Part shown: positions 42,561 to 53,202 of the stretch, piece by piece
Numbering within the stretch: the stretch's first letter is position 1
Layout of the letters: every line of letters begins with the position of its first letter
DNA from: Rhynchopus sp. YZ270_cl-10
Taxonomy: Eukaryota; Euglenozoa; Diplonemea; Diplonemida; Diplonemidae
Length of the DNA: 64,000 bases
Direction: 5' to 3'
NCBI GenBank assembly: GCA_964035575.1
Contig: OZ037910.1
Coordinates: 868,001-932,000 of the forward strand
Position numbers and translations under genes: made by a program
The notes under the pieces: generated by a model
The model's input: the letters and a program-made list of their open reading frames with translations, nothing else
What the model was told of the DNA's origin: nothing
The model's database searches: none

Positions 42561-43982
42561 TTAGGGGAGTCCACGTAGTAGGAATTCCTTAAGAAACCGT
42601 GTCACAAACCCATTTTTTTGAGTTTTAGGTTAAGAAATCCACTAAAATAGTCGTATTTGGCCCCAAAACCACCTCCCGATCACAAAAATATCTCATTAAA
42701 ACCACAGACGACCTCAACAGAAGCTTTGTTCCTTAAAAAAATCGTGTTTTTCTGAAAAAAAACACGAAAAATGTGTGACAAAAATGTGACGCTTATGTCA
42801 CACTTATGTCACACTTAGCAAATTACACTTTCTAGTTCCAAAGAGTACCTGTAAAGCCCAAAAACCACTCCCATCATACTGGGGTGGGGTCCGAGGGTGG
42901 GAAAATATGGTTTTGGGGCTTTTTTGGCACCGATTTTCGGCCCCAGAAATAAAATTTTCTGGAAAAAGCACTCATTTTACCCTAAAAATACCCGTTTTTG
43001 GGGGTGTTTCCAACATACCAACCCCGAAAAAAATCACCAGAAAAGTCACCACAGGCCAGAATTCGGCTCGGAATGGATGCGGGGACATCCAAATAGGCAG
43101 AAAACCCTACTTTCCAGTTAAAAAAACGCTTTTTTCTGGGCTATGAGATGCCCCCCTCCGATGTCACACTTATGTCACACTTATGTCACACTTAGCAAAT
43201 TACACTTTCTAGTTCCAAAGAGTACCTGTAAAGACCCAAAAACCACTCCCATCATATTGGGGTGAGGTCCGAGGGTGGGAAAATATGGTTTTGGGGCTTT
43301 TTTGGCACCCCCAGAAATATTTTTTTTCGAAAAAAATACTCATTTTACCCTAAAAATACCTGTTCTTTGGGGTGTTCTTGGGATGATTACCAAATGCCGA
43401 CCCCAAAAGGGCCGCCGAAAAAGTCACAGAAGGCCAGAATTCGGCTCGGAATGGATGCGGGGACACCCAAATAGGCAGAAAACCCTACTTCCAAGTAAAA
43501 AAAACGCTTTTTTCTGGCCTATGAGATGCCCCCCTCCAATGTCACACTTATGTCACACTTCCTCCTCCCGGCTAAAAAGTGGTTTTTACGGCAAAAAAAA
43601 AATTCAAAATTTTCAGCAAAGGCGTACAAAAAAATAGACTTTTGGCCCCAAAACCCCCCAGAAATCGCTCTGTGGACACATCTGAGTGGAAAAAACCTCT
43701 TTTCCTCTTGTTTTGGACTATTGAAAAAAATTGAATTTTTTGATAAATCGCCCTGTATCAAACCCCCTTAGAAAACGATGAAAATGGGGTGAAAACGCTA
43801 CAAAAAGTGTCAAAAAAAGTTCCCAAAAGTGCCAAAAAGTGCCAAAAAGGCATCAAATAGTAAGGAATAGTCCCAGAAATGTGTTTTCTGGGGTGGTTTT
43901 GTGTTTTGGAATGATTTTTTTGCATTTTTTTATGATTTTTTGGGGTGTGTGACAGAAAAAACGGCTACGTGGACTCCCCTAA
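42561..43982. mobile_element. TTAGGGG inverted-repeat element, 1.4 kb
   Basis: Perfect 18-bp terminal inverted repeats TTAGGGGAGTCCACGTAG. Nine C on each side, so a C8 or C9 duplication is possible. Inside, a block of about 375 bp occurs twice in tandem (42793-43163 and 43164-43545), starting with TTATGTCACACTTATGTCAC. Frames inside look random, so it is a non-autonomous element. Confidence 0.85.
42793..43545 (+). repeat. Tandem 375-bp repeat inside element
   Basis: Two copies, similar throughout (for example GGTCCGAGGGTGGGAAAATA and GAATTCGGCTCGGAATGGAT in both). Copy 2 has small indels. Confidence 0.85.
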
Positions 43983-44056
43983 CCCCCCCCCTTCCCCCCT
44001 AACAAAACCTTACGCTTTTCTCCCCTACTTTCATCATTGCACCTTTTTTCGACTCT

Positions 44057-44222
44057 TACACGACGTGGTCCAGAGGAACCTGACAAGTGAAATCACATGT
44101 AAATTACTTGTCATGGCAAGTCATTACTTAGGGGTCCCTGGAGGCATTCCTCAAGTAAATCACTTGTCATCACTTTCACTTGTCATCATGACGTGCCATA
44201 TTGGTTTTGGACCACGTGGATC
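44057..44222. mobile_element. ACGACG-family inverted-repeat element
   Basis: ACGTGGTCCA near the left end pairs with TGGACCACGT near the right. The interior has CTTGTCAT and GACAAGTGA units in both orientations. Third and most diverged member with 9785-9955 and 17688-17920. The flanking gap 43983-44457 is otherwise pyrimidine-rich and ends with AACACAG before the next gene. Confidence 0.65.
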
Positions 44223-44457
44223 AGACAAATCTGATTCTGCACAACGATTTCAATCAAAAAGGGCGACTACGCACAGCAGTGTCGTCATCTTCTGAGGGGT
44301 TTTTTTTCCTTCGTTTGCCTCTTTTTTTTCTCTTTATTCCTTCAACAACCAACTCCCCCCCTTCACCTTCACCACAACACAGGAAGGGTACCCCCCTCCG
44401 CAACCCTTCCCCCTTCTCCCCCTTCTCCCCCGGCCTCGCAATTTCTCTTTAACAACT

Positions 44458-46135
44458 ATGCAACGTCGAAGCGGGGGTGCTGGGATGCGCAAAACGCTTG
44501 TCATTGTTTTAACCTTGGTGATCGTGGTGTTGTACTATACAGTATTCAGCCCTTTCGCGAGACAGGCGCAGGGGTCGTTGGTGACGACACATGGGGTGTC
44601 ACAACGGGTTGTGGAGAATGGTCCACCACAGTTGTCACGATGGCAACGGTTTGATTGGTTACCTAAGCGAGACAAGGAAACGGTCTTGAATGGGTACGTG
44701 GAGCACGCGAACTCACCACAATGGGAGGAAGGGGAGCGCATTTACACATGCAACAACGCAGAGGCTGATGCAGAAAACCTTAAGGGTGTGGACATCCTCC
44801 GACGACACCTCATGAAGGATCATTTGCACCCAGCAGACTCACCACGCCCTGCGAAGGAGCATTTCGAGCGGGCCATCGAAATTGAACCCATATGTTATAC
44901 CGCACGGCTCAACCTTTGCATCCTGCTCCCAGTCGTCACAAAGAACTTCATTGAGGATACACAACGTTGTTTTAAACTCCTCGCTGGGTTTCCTACAGAC
45001 CACATCCTCCATGCAAAGTCGCTTCTCTGGGTGGGGATCACCTTGGAGCTATACGGGTTAAAGGAAGAAGAGGCAAATGATGTTTACCAAAAAGCATTTG
45101 ACAAAAAACCATCACTTTCCATGCAATATTTTGGCAAAACTGCGAATATTTGGAAAGGCAAAAAGCTGATCACACTCTTCAAGGACACCCGCATGCACGA
45201 TGATACAGGGTTAAAAATTCAGATGGAGTGTTTAAAAAAGCTGCTCTTATATACCGAATTTGCGAAGCACTTTTCAGGGTTCAACCATATTACCAAGGCT
45301 GAGGCGCTTGCATTTCATGACAACTGGTTTTTCCTCGCAAAGGACCTGATCCCGCCATATGTCCTGAAGGCCCTGCAGTCGTGCTACCGCTCCTTGGTTG
45401 GAAAAGGAATTCTCAAATTCGACGACAAACAGGCGAAGCGGTACTACCACTACAACAGCCCCCCAGCACGCTACATAGCAGCAGTCTATGGTGAGCTGGT
45501 CTCTCGGCTCTGGGCCCGTCCTATGAAGACCACGTACACCTATATGGGTGGGTATGTGAACCACCTAAAAAATATCTTTTTCGTGAACTTTTTTTGGTGA
45601 AGATTTGCACTGCAGCAACAAAACCGAGGCAACTACACTACAATTTATCAAAAAAAAAGCCTTTTTTTGGGGCTAACTTTTCAAAAAAAAAAATGCCACC
45701 ATGAAGAACCACATCCATCTCCTAACGCATTAAATTGAGCTGTAAATACAAAAGAAATTCTAAAAAAAAAGGCAATCTTTAATATAAAACAACCCTAACA
45801 GATACCCTGGAGGCTCTGAATTGAAGCCTCATGTTGACCGTGTGCAATGTGAAATTACGATGAGTTTGTCGATTGATGTCAATCCCGATGAAGAAACGTG
45901 CCCCCTAGGTGTCAGACTTGAGCCGAAGAAGCTAAGCAAGGAACGGTCGATAGGGAATATTAGGCGGCCAAGCGACCCGGCAAAGGAGGCAGTTGTGCAC
46001 CCACGGCCTGGAGACGCGTTTGTGTTCAGAGGCCGAGCGATGGTGCACTGGCGGGAGCGCATTCCAATGGAACTAAACTGCACAAACCTCTTCTTCCACT
46101 ACGTTCTCCTCGATTTTGAAGGGAAAGTCGACTAA
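44458..46135 (+). CDS. Prolyl-hydroxylase-like 2OG-Fe(II) oxygenase
   Basis: 475 residues from exons 44458-45551 and 45802-46135. A short basic N-terminus and one membrane helix (KTLVIVLTLVIVVLYY) predict a type II ER/Golgi protein. A TPR-like helical region (AKEHFERAIEIEPICYTARL) precedes the catalytic domain. The splice joins TYMGG to YPGGSELKPHVDR, restoring the HxD iron site (His375, Asp377); the distal His447 is in FRGRAMVHWRE. This is the double-stranded beta-helix fold of prolyl hydroxylases. The 250-nt intron contains repeat H. Substrate unknown. Collagen-type or glycoprotein Pro residues are plausible but inferred. Confidence 0.8.
45599..45655 (+). repeat. Dispersed repeat H inside an intron
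   Basis: GAAGATTTGCACTGCAGC and CCGAGGCAACTACACTACAA. Matches 4622-4700 and 56489-56545. Confidence 0.75.
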
Positions 46136-46609
46136 AAATCGACTAAAAGAGGGAAAAGGGGGAACACTTTCTACCCGCAAGAAAAAATCCACCTGTCCCA
46201 TTTTGTCTAGGGTGACAAAAGGACTGAGAAGCTCAGACTCTAATAATGACCAAACTTTCCTTCGTCTTTCAACAAAAAATAAGCGAATTTTGTGATATAA
46301 GACTGGAATTTGGTAGGTTTTTGTTTACCAAAGCAAGAGGAAATAGAATCGACGGAAGGTGACTGCAAATTGTTTTTTTATTCGTATTTGTTTTACCACC
46401 GCTCATACAGCGAAGAAAAAAAAACACGGCAAATTTGCAGAGCAGTAAACGAAAAAAAGTTGATTTTTTTCCCTTCTTTTCTTTTATTTCACTGATGTGG
46501 CTGGATGAGGGGGTGCAAAAAAGTGCGCAAGAAGTGCGAATCACCTCCCGCCACATCATTCCACTTTTTGTTATATCCTGAAGTCAGGGATCTATTTTAG
46601 GGTAATTGA

Positions 46610-46709
46610 CATACTGTGGGTGTTATAACGTTATTGGATAACAAAAATAACGTTATTCCAAAATAACACTTGTTATAACGTTAATAACGTTATACCACCC
46701 CACAGTATG
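46610..46709. mobile_element. CATACTGTGGG MITE, 100 bp
   Basis: Ends CATACTGTGGG and CCCACAGTATG, extended inward over TATAACGTTATT on both sides. Flanked by an exact 6-bp duplication AATTGA (46604-46609 and 46710-46715). Confidence 0.85.
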
Positions 46710-47142
46710 AATTGAGAAGGAGGAGAGAAGTGGACGAGGGGGGAGACAGCACGCATTAAGTTTAAATGACTTTTTCTTTTAGAAAAATAATACATCCCCC
46801 CCAGTAGGGGGAGGCAAAAAGGCGGTTTTAGTGAAATAAATTGAAATCCGAGCTCGCAGAGGCTCGAAACACAAAATCTCTGGCGAATATGGATTTTTTG
46901 GGGCTCAGGAGGGTGGTTTACCTGGTCACAGGCCTCCAAATGCGCCCAGAAACATGAAAAATATGAAAAATTGACTGGTTTTTTGGGGTTTTCGCACTTT
47001 TCCCACCTGATTTTGCCCCAAAAAAATAACCGGCTTTTGGCCCTATCCGGTCTATCCTTGCCCTATCCGGCCATATCCGCGCCTATCCGGACCTATCCGC
47101 GCCTATCCGCGGGGTCGAAAAATCAGAAAAAAAACTATTTTT

Positions 47143-47461
47143 GTACTGTGTACTGTGTACTGTGTACTGTGTACTGTGTACTGTGTACTGTGTACTGTGT
47201 ACTGTGTACTGTGTACTGTGTACTGTGTACTGTGTACTGTGTACTGTGTACTGTGTACTGTGTACTGTGTACTGTGTACTGTGTACTGTGTACTGTGTAC
47301 TGTGTACTGTGTACTGTGTACTGTGTACTGTGTACTGTGTACTGTGTACTGTGTACTGTGTACTGTGTACTGTGTACTGTGTACTGTGTACTGTGTACTG
47401 TGTACTGTGTACTGTGTACTGTGTACTGTGTACTGTGTACTGTGTACTGTGTACTGTGTAC
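47143..47461 (+). repeat. GTACTGT heptamer minisatellite
   Basis: About 45 almost perfect copies of the 7-bp unit GTACTGT. Because 7 is not a multiple of 3, all frames of one strand read the same seven-residue cycle without stops. Confidence 0.95.
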
Positions 47462-47469
47462 TCCTTGTA

Positions 47470-48180
47470 GGGTTTTGTTGCCTTTTGGCACATGAATTTT
47501 GCGCCCAGTGTTGTGTTCACTGCTCTGAAGGTGCTGGCTCTCATCTACCGATGCATGGGGTAAGTGACACAGCGTCTGACCCGCCATCTGTAATCTTCTG
47601 GTTTCAACACTGCCTTTCAGTTCTGCATGCTGCATTCGCAGCGTCCCGAGCGTCTCACAACCTCTTATTACTCTTTGCCTGAGAAGGATGTGTTTGGACT
47701 CACTCAAACACCGTTCATCACTCTTGTGCCAAAGAAAACATCGGACAAACAGTACAAGTTCACGGGAGCAAAGGGGTGGACCCCTCCCTCGCACTAACGT
47801 AGCGAAGAAGATCCAGAGGTATGCAGAACGTGATGCGGTCTATTTTCCGACAAAAAAGACGAAGGATAGTGCGCGTGACCAGTCGTTCAATGGTCTGCTA
47901 ATTTCGTCGCAAGATTTTGCACTGGAAGTTGAAGAACACTGCAAATGGTTCAACACAGATGAGGTTCGTCTCACAGTATTGATGTGCTCCACAACGGCAA
48001 GCCCTATCAAATATGAGAAGAGTGCTGAATGACTCTGGGGGCATGCGGAGGACAAAAGATCATCTGCGGGGTGGAACAGCAGCCCGAAACTTCCACAGCC
48101 CAATCCGGCTTCCTCTTCCAACCCTTTGTCTTGGAGTTTGAGGCGAAGATTACTGCCGAGAATGAAACAGATCTCTAACG
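47470..48180 (+). pseudogene. Gene-like fragments inside element
   Basis: Coding-like pieces in differing frames: FCMLHSQRPERLTTSYYSLP with PFITLVPKK (47623-47797), an acidic piece SSQDFALEVEEHCKWFNTDE (near 47905), and SGFLFQPFVLEFEAKIT (near 48110) ending in a stop. A possible intron (GTAAGT to TTTCAG) lies at about 47560-47620. Family not recognised; possibly an ancient capture of host exons. Confidence 0.4.
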
Positions 48181-49429
48181 TAGCTACCCAGTACCCAGTA
48201 CCCAGTACACAGTACGTATGGGAAAAATACGTGGGGTTTGGCCTGTACGGTCCTATCCGGCCATATCCGGCCCTATCCGGGCCTATCCGGACCTATCCGC
48301 GCCTATCCGGACCTATCCGGGCCTATCCGCGGGGTAAAAATCAGGTGGTTTTCGCACTTTTGGGAAAACAGCGTTTTTTCACCTTTTTTTTTGAAAAAAA
48401 TATCAAAAAACGGACATCAGATAGTGTGCAAATACCCAAAATCACCCCAAAAGTATCGAATCTTTTCAAATACAACTGTTTTTCACACTTTAGGCGCTCT
48501 GTTCGGGGCCAAAACCTCATTTTTAGGTCAAAAAATCGTCCCGTTTTCGTCCCGTTTACCGCGCTCACACCATTCCTCAAACCCGTTGGGCCACTTTCTG
48601 GCCACTGCTGGGGGGTCTGACCACCCAGAGCACCCCCATTTACCAACCTCCTACCACATTTTCACCGAATTTCAGACCCAAAACTCTCTCTGTACCCCCA
48701 GAAATGACCCCAAAAAACACAGAAAAATTCACTTTTGCAACAGTCACGGCTATTGCAAGCACCCGGACAGCGTTTTTTCACCCTTTTTTTGAAAAAATAT
48801 CAAAAAACGGACATCAGATAGTGAACAAATACCCAAAATCACCCCGAAAGTATCGAATCTTTTCAAATACATCTGTTTTTCACACTCTAGACGCTCTGTT
48901 CGGGGCCAAAATCTCATTTTTAGGTCAAAAAATCGTCTTTCCCGAAGTGCGAAAACCCCGAAAAACCAGTCAATTTTTCATATTTTTCATGTTTCTGGGC
49001 GCATTTGGAGGCCTGTGACCAGGTAAACCACCCTCCTGAGCCCCAAAAAATCCATATTCGCCAGAGATTTCGTGTTTGGAGCCTCTGTGGTATCATAACT
49101 CAAAAAATTTCACTCAAAAACGGCTTTTTGCCTCCCCCTAATCCCCCCCAGCCTGCTCTCATCGGACACCTCTTTCTGTACACAAAACAGCAACAAAATA
49201 AAAACACGAACACATTCTAACTGCAAAGAAAGGGGCTAGACAAGGCCCCGCTTTTCTCCTCCAAAGGGAACCGCCTTTTCCCCACACCTTAGAAAGAAAA
49301 AACTGCCTCTTGTCCCTACTTTTCATCCTCCTCATCCCTCCCTACCTTTTCCTTTGGAGGGTAGCTACTGTAGCCCCTCCCGCAATACATGCATCCCCGC
49401 TGAATTCCCCCCCTGGGCCCCCTGGCAGG

Positions 49430-49495
49430 GGCCGCGGAGTATCAGTGCCCTGCGTCCCAGAGGGGGTTTTGCACTCAACTTCTCTTTATATTTCA
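49430..49495 (+). repeat. Module D upstream of MBL gene
   Basis: CCGCGGAGTATCAGTGCCCT then GCGTCCCAGAGGGGGTTTTG, followed by CTCAACTTCTCTTTATATTT; close to the copy at 18722-18795. Confidence 0.75.
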
Positions 49496-49534
49496 ACGTT
49501 ATTCCCAACCCCCTTCAGAGAACACACAACACAA

Positions 49535-52027
49535 ATGGTACGAGTAGACCTACTGTGCCTTGGCACAGGAAAGGCGAGCACCCACATCTACCATGGGGAG
49601 CCGTCTACCGGGTTTGTGCTCTTGCAGGATGGAGAGCCGGTGCTGCTGCTGGGGGCGGGGCTGGGCATTGTGCGGAGCTGTATCCACTACTGCAAGCAGA
49701 TCCCTGACATCATCTATGTGAGCCACAACCACACGGACCACGCAGGGGAGCTTCCCTTGCTACTCTCTGTCGAGGCCGGCAAAGGCCGCAGGAAGCGCGT
49801 CGCCGCAGAACCCGAGGTGATGTCCCGCCTCCTCAACCACCGTCTCGCGGAGTACCACGAATCCATCAACCTCTCCAACCGCAAGCTCTCCGACCTCGCA
49901 GAATTTCTCGACTGCCCCGAAGGCGAACAAACACACATTACACCACAGATCACCATCATCCCACACAAGGCGCAACACTCCGAGCGGTGCTACGGCTTTG
50001 TACTGTGTTATTTGGACCAACCGATTTTGGGGTGGAGTGCGGACAGTGGGTATGATGTGCAGTTCTATGCAAAGCTTGCCGCAGCGCCGGTTGTGGTGTT
50101 GGATGCACGGCAGACGGGGTCGTACGATCATGCCGGGTTTGAGAACATCATTGAATATGAGAGACAGCTTGCAGCAGCGTGCGATGCAGGTGGCGAACAA
50201 CGTGTCGCACTCTACGCCACTTCATACGGAACGCAAGCAGAAATGCCCACCGCACCACAAGCCCTCCGCATCGGCCAGACCCTCGTACTCCTTGACGATA
50301 TGGGACCACCCGTACCAGTAGCCCCAGCGCATGCGGTGCCCTACCAAGAGCTGGACTATGGTGGTGCCGTGACGCCACGTGGTGGTATCCCGCAGGGTGG
50401 AATCCCACAGGGTGTGGCGCATGCGTCGCCGAGGCTTGAAGGTGGGTATGGTGGGGTGGGGTATGGCGCACAGCCTGCGCCAGCGATGCATGGGCATCCG
50501 GGTGGAGCAATGCAAGGATTGGTAGGACAGAACGACCATGAGATGATGCTGCAGCAACAGCAAATCCCGCAGCAGAACCAGACACGTTCCCCCACCGCGT
50601 CTCCTCGGTTGGGGAGAAGGGGCAGTGGGGGTGCTGGAAGGGGTCCACCTAGTGTGCAAGAACGCTCTGCAGATATCAAGAGTTATCTGCACACGGTATG
50701 TGATTTTTTGGCACATAATTTGCAACCTTTTATTTCCCTTTCACCCTCTCAGATGAACGACCACATGCCCGAATTCGATGAGGATGGAGACCCAGATAAG
50801 TCGTATCACTTCCCGCTCCCTGGACAGGTGTGTTTCTCTCTCTCTTTAAACCCGTTTTAACACAAAACACATTTTTTGTACAGAGATCCGACGCGCCATA
50901 CCAAATACGGAAGTTTCCGAACCCCGCGCCTGGGCCACGAAAGGTACGTCTATACATTCACACTTTTTTATTATACGAAGTAAAGTTCGTGAAGAGGACC
51001 AGCTAGAATAGAGCTAATATCCGTATTATGTCGTGCGGACACGAAACACCGGCTTGCGTGACGAATTATTTGTCATTATTTCATTGTGTTCGTCGTAAAG
51101 GTGTAGAGTGAATTAAGTGGTGGAGTGTGATGATGTGCACAGAAAGTCGCAGTGGGTGGATTGTTTCATTGTCTGCGTTGTCCACGTGATTCAGTGATTA
51201 CCCCTTTTTGAACGTACGTCATGGTTGCCATTCTCCCACCATCTTGGTAGACGCCCCCCGAACTGCAGCATAGTGGGTAGGTGCGGCTTCTGACTCTTGA
51301 TTTGAGTGAATCACCTTCCGGGATCTGGATCTAGAGATTGCTGATATTCGCATTCACATCCAACGTCTGACTTGTTTGTCTACGTAGCCACGTCCTCCTG
51401 TGTGTGAGAGTTTGCGCACGCAGCCAGTTCGTTTGCCCGAGTGTTTTCCGCATATCTGATTGCCATCTGGCTGGTGCGCCATCCGTAGTGCTGTTGCATG
51501 TGTAGGAGCGATGTACCGTTCTCTGCGGCCACTGTAGCATTTGTGCGTCGGGAACGAATGACCTGTGAATGTGCATTTTAGCGCACATTCTGTCTTTTTT
51601 TTTTGGCTGGGTCTCCTCACATTATTCCACCGTACAATCGTATTAATTTAATGTCGGCTGTATGCCACTTTACTTTGTAGAACCAAGGGACAAAACTTAT
51701 TTTTCACCTCACCTTTGGCTTGGAAAAACAACTCCCTCCTTTCCCCTTTTGCAGATCTTTGTGTTCAACAATGAATGCAAAGGCGCGCCCTCGAGACTGT
51801 TCCTGATCAAGAATGTGCGCACGTTGGATCAACTGAAGCTGAAGGTTGCGGACACGCTGAACATCAAACCGATCCGTCACTTGCATCGTCTTGACGGTGT
51901 ACCTGTCCGTGCACTTGACGAGATCCCACACATGACCGAGCTAATCGCCACTAAGCATGCAGGTGCCCCCTTTGATATTAACGACCTACCCCTCCACGTC
52001 AAAGTAGGCAGACAAAACGACTACTGA
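49535..52027 (+). CDS. Metallo-beta-lactamase / doublecortin fusion
   Basis: 522 residues from exons 49535-50695, 50753-50827, 50884-50943 and 51755-52027, all phase 0. Residues 1-265 are a metallo-beta-lactamase fold: HNHTDH at 64-69 is the metal site, with PHKAQHSE and WSADSGYD as later ligand regions, close to the RNase Z/lactonase group. Residues about 270-390 are a Gly/Pro/Gln linker. The last exon (RK then IFVFNNECKG, IKNVRTLDQLKLKVADTL, LHRLDGVPVRALDEI) is a doublecortin-type ubiquitin-like domain that binds tubulin in other proteins. The joining intron is 811 nt. If it is not used, the DCX exon would be a separate 121-residue gene starting at 51662. Domain calls are firm; the fusion is less so. 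Confidence 0.65.
50944..51754 (+). other. 811-nt intron before doublecortin exon
   Basis: Starts GTACGT, ends CCCCTTTTGCAG. No recognised repeat or gene inside. Its length is exceptional for this window and it could hide a gene boundary. Confidence 0.5.
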
Positions 52028-53202
52028 AAGGGGTCTAGATGTTTTTTTTTTTTTTTCTTTTTTTTTTTGATAGATTTTTGGGAGCCAAACCCAAAAAAAA
52101 GTAGGTGGAGAGTGATTTTTTTCTGCTTTGCCTGTATTGTGTAATTTTCTTAGATTTTTCTTTTAGATTTTTTTTTCTCTCTTTTTTTTTATAGTCGTTT
52201 AGCTTCTTACACCACAACCCGCATGGAAGCATAGTGGCCTTGCTATAGGCAGGTCTTTTTTTTTTGCTTATTCTTGCAACATTTTCTTCTTCCGCACAGT
52301 GTGACTATTGGCATTTTTTGTTCTAGTATTTTTCAAGTTGTTTCATCCCTTTTTCAACGATGCATAGTTTGGAAATGCCTTTAAAAAAAAAGACTTGTCG
52401 ATACAATTGTCGATAGACAACAAACAAAAAAATGAAGAAAACAAAGTGAGGGTAACCTTTAGATGTAAACCACGAAAATGGATTGGAGGACTGCATGGTT
52501 GCGGTCGCCGCTTCTTCCAGAGGTCAGCGCCAACGGTAATACCCTGCTTCATATCCCCCTTCTTCCATCCTGCATGCTCCAGCGTGCACACGGTCTTTCT
52601 TCTATGCTCCGCGGAGCTATCGTTCAGCCCATTGATCAGCTGCTGTCCAGAGAGCGAACGCCACAGAAGAGGGTGGTGGTTTTGTATGGGAAACGGAAGC
52701 AAAAAGGGAAAGACATGTGTCAGCCCTCCCGATGTGACTCTCGGCCCAGTCCCGGAGTGGTACCTCTTCCTTAGCAACTACCTTGTGAGGGAGCCCTGCT
52801 TTAACCCCATGATTTCACCTAGCAGGTCGGACACCGTATCGATGACATTGTCATCAACAGCTATCAGGGTGACAACGTGCTTGAAGAAGCCCCCGCTGCC
52901 GGCACTGTTTGCTTTTCGCCTTGTTCAACCAGTTCTTGTAGAAGTATTCTTCCAGTGGAGGAAGCAAGCTGTCAAGGTTCGCACGCTGTGACATAGTGTG
53001 TGTTGCCCCTGCTGGAGGGTGGTAGTGAAAAAAGAATGGCTTGTTCAGTCCACCCCCGGTACAGCCGGTCATTTGTACCAAAGGTACACTGTTAGTGAGA
53101 GGCTTTGTATTTCAAGGCAACTTTAGTTTATGTTGTCTACTGGATACCCACAATACCCACATACCACACCAGTCTATTCCAACACTCACTCTTTACTTCA
53201 AA
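52028..53202. other. Intergenic: split repeat B
   Basis: Poly-T/poly-A to about 52330. The start of repeat B (AACCACGAAAATGGATTG) is at 52463, and its second half (CCCGGTACAGCCGGTCATTT) at 53048-53125. The two halves are adjacent in the copy at 16460, so about 540 bp (52503-53040) look inserted. The insert has no terminal repeats or frame I recognise. Confidence 0.6.

Larger units (their letters stand above)
47003..48348. mobile_element. CCACCTG-family element with captured fragments
   Basis: Ends CCACCTGATTTTGCCCC and GGGGTAAAAATCAGGTGG, the same as the MITE at 7979, and flanked by the exact 5-bp duplication TTTTC. Inside are CCTATCCGG repeats at both ends (47040-47113 and 48250-48330), a 7-bp minisatellite, and about 700 bp of coding-like sequence (47470-48180). 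No transposase recognised. Confidence 0.8.
46803..49143. mobile_element. Outer inverted-repeat element, 2.3 kb
   Basis: The left arm 46803-47001 is repeated in inverse at 48945-49143 over about 200 bp, for example AGGGGGAGGCAAAAAG, TGGCGAATATGGATTTTTTG and GGCCTCCAAATGCGCCCAGA. The right side also holds a direct duplication of about 180 bp (48368-48545 and 48770-48945). A long-armed fold-back DNA element, interrupted by the element at 47003. Confidence 0.75.
46136..49534. other. 3.4-kb transposon-rich region
   Basis: No intact host gene. E at 46210-46242, a 100-bp MITE at 46610-46709, an inverted-repeat structure at 46803-49143 with a further element nested at 47003-48348, and module D at 49430-49495 just before the next gene. 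Confidence 0.7.

Noticed and set aside
42897-43771. Frames inside the 1.4-kb TTAGGGG element
   Set aside because: Short, Lys/Phe-rich, not shared between the two tandem units in the same frame; no transposase motif.
46971-47794. Frames in both directions over the heptamer array
   Set aside because: A 7-bp unit without stops is open in every frame of that strand; no evidence of expression.
52343-52991. Frames of 144 (minus) and 198 (plus) codons
   Set aside because: They span a repeat-B boundary and an insert; no recognisable domain or consistent start.
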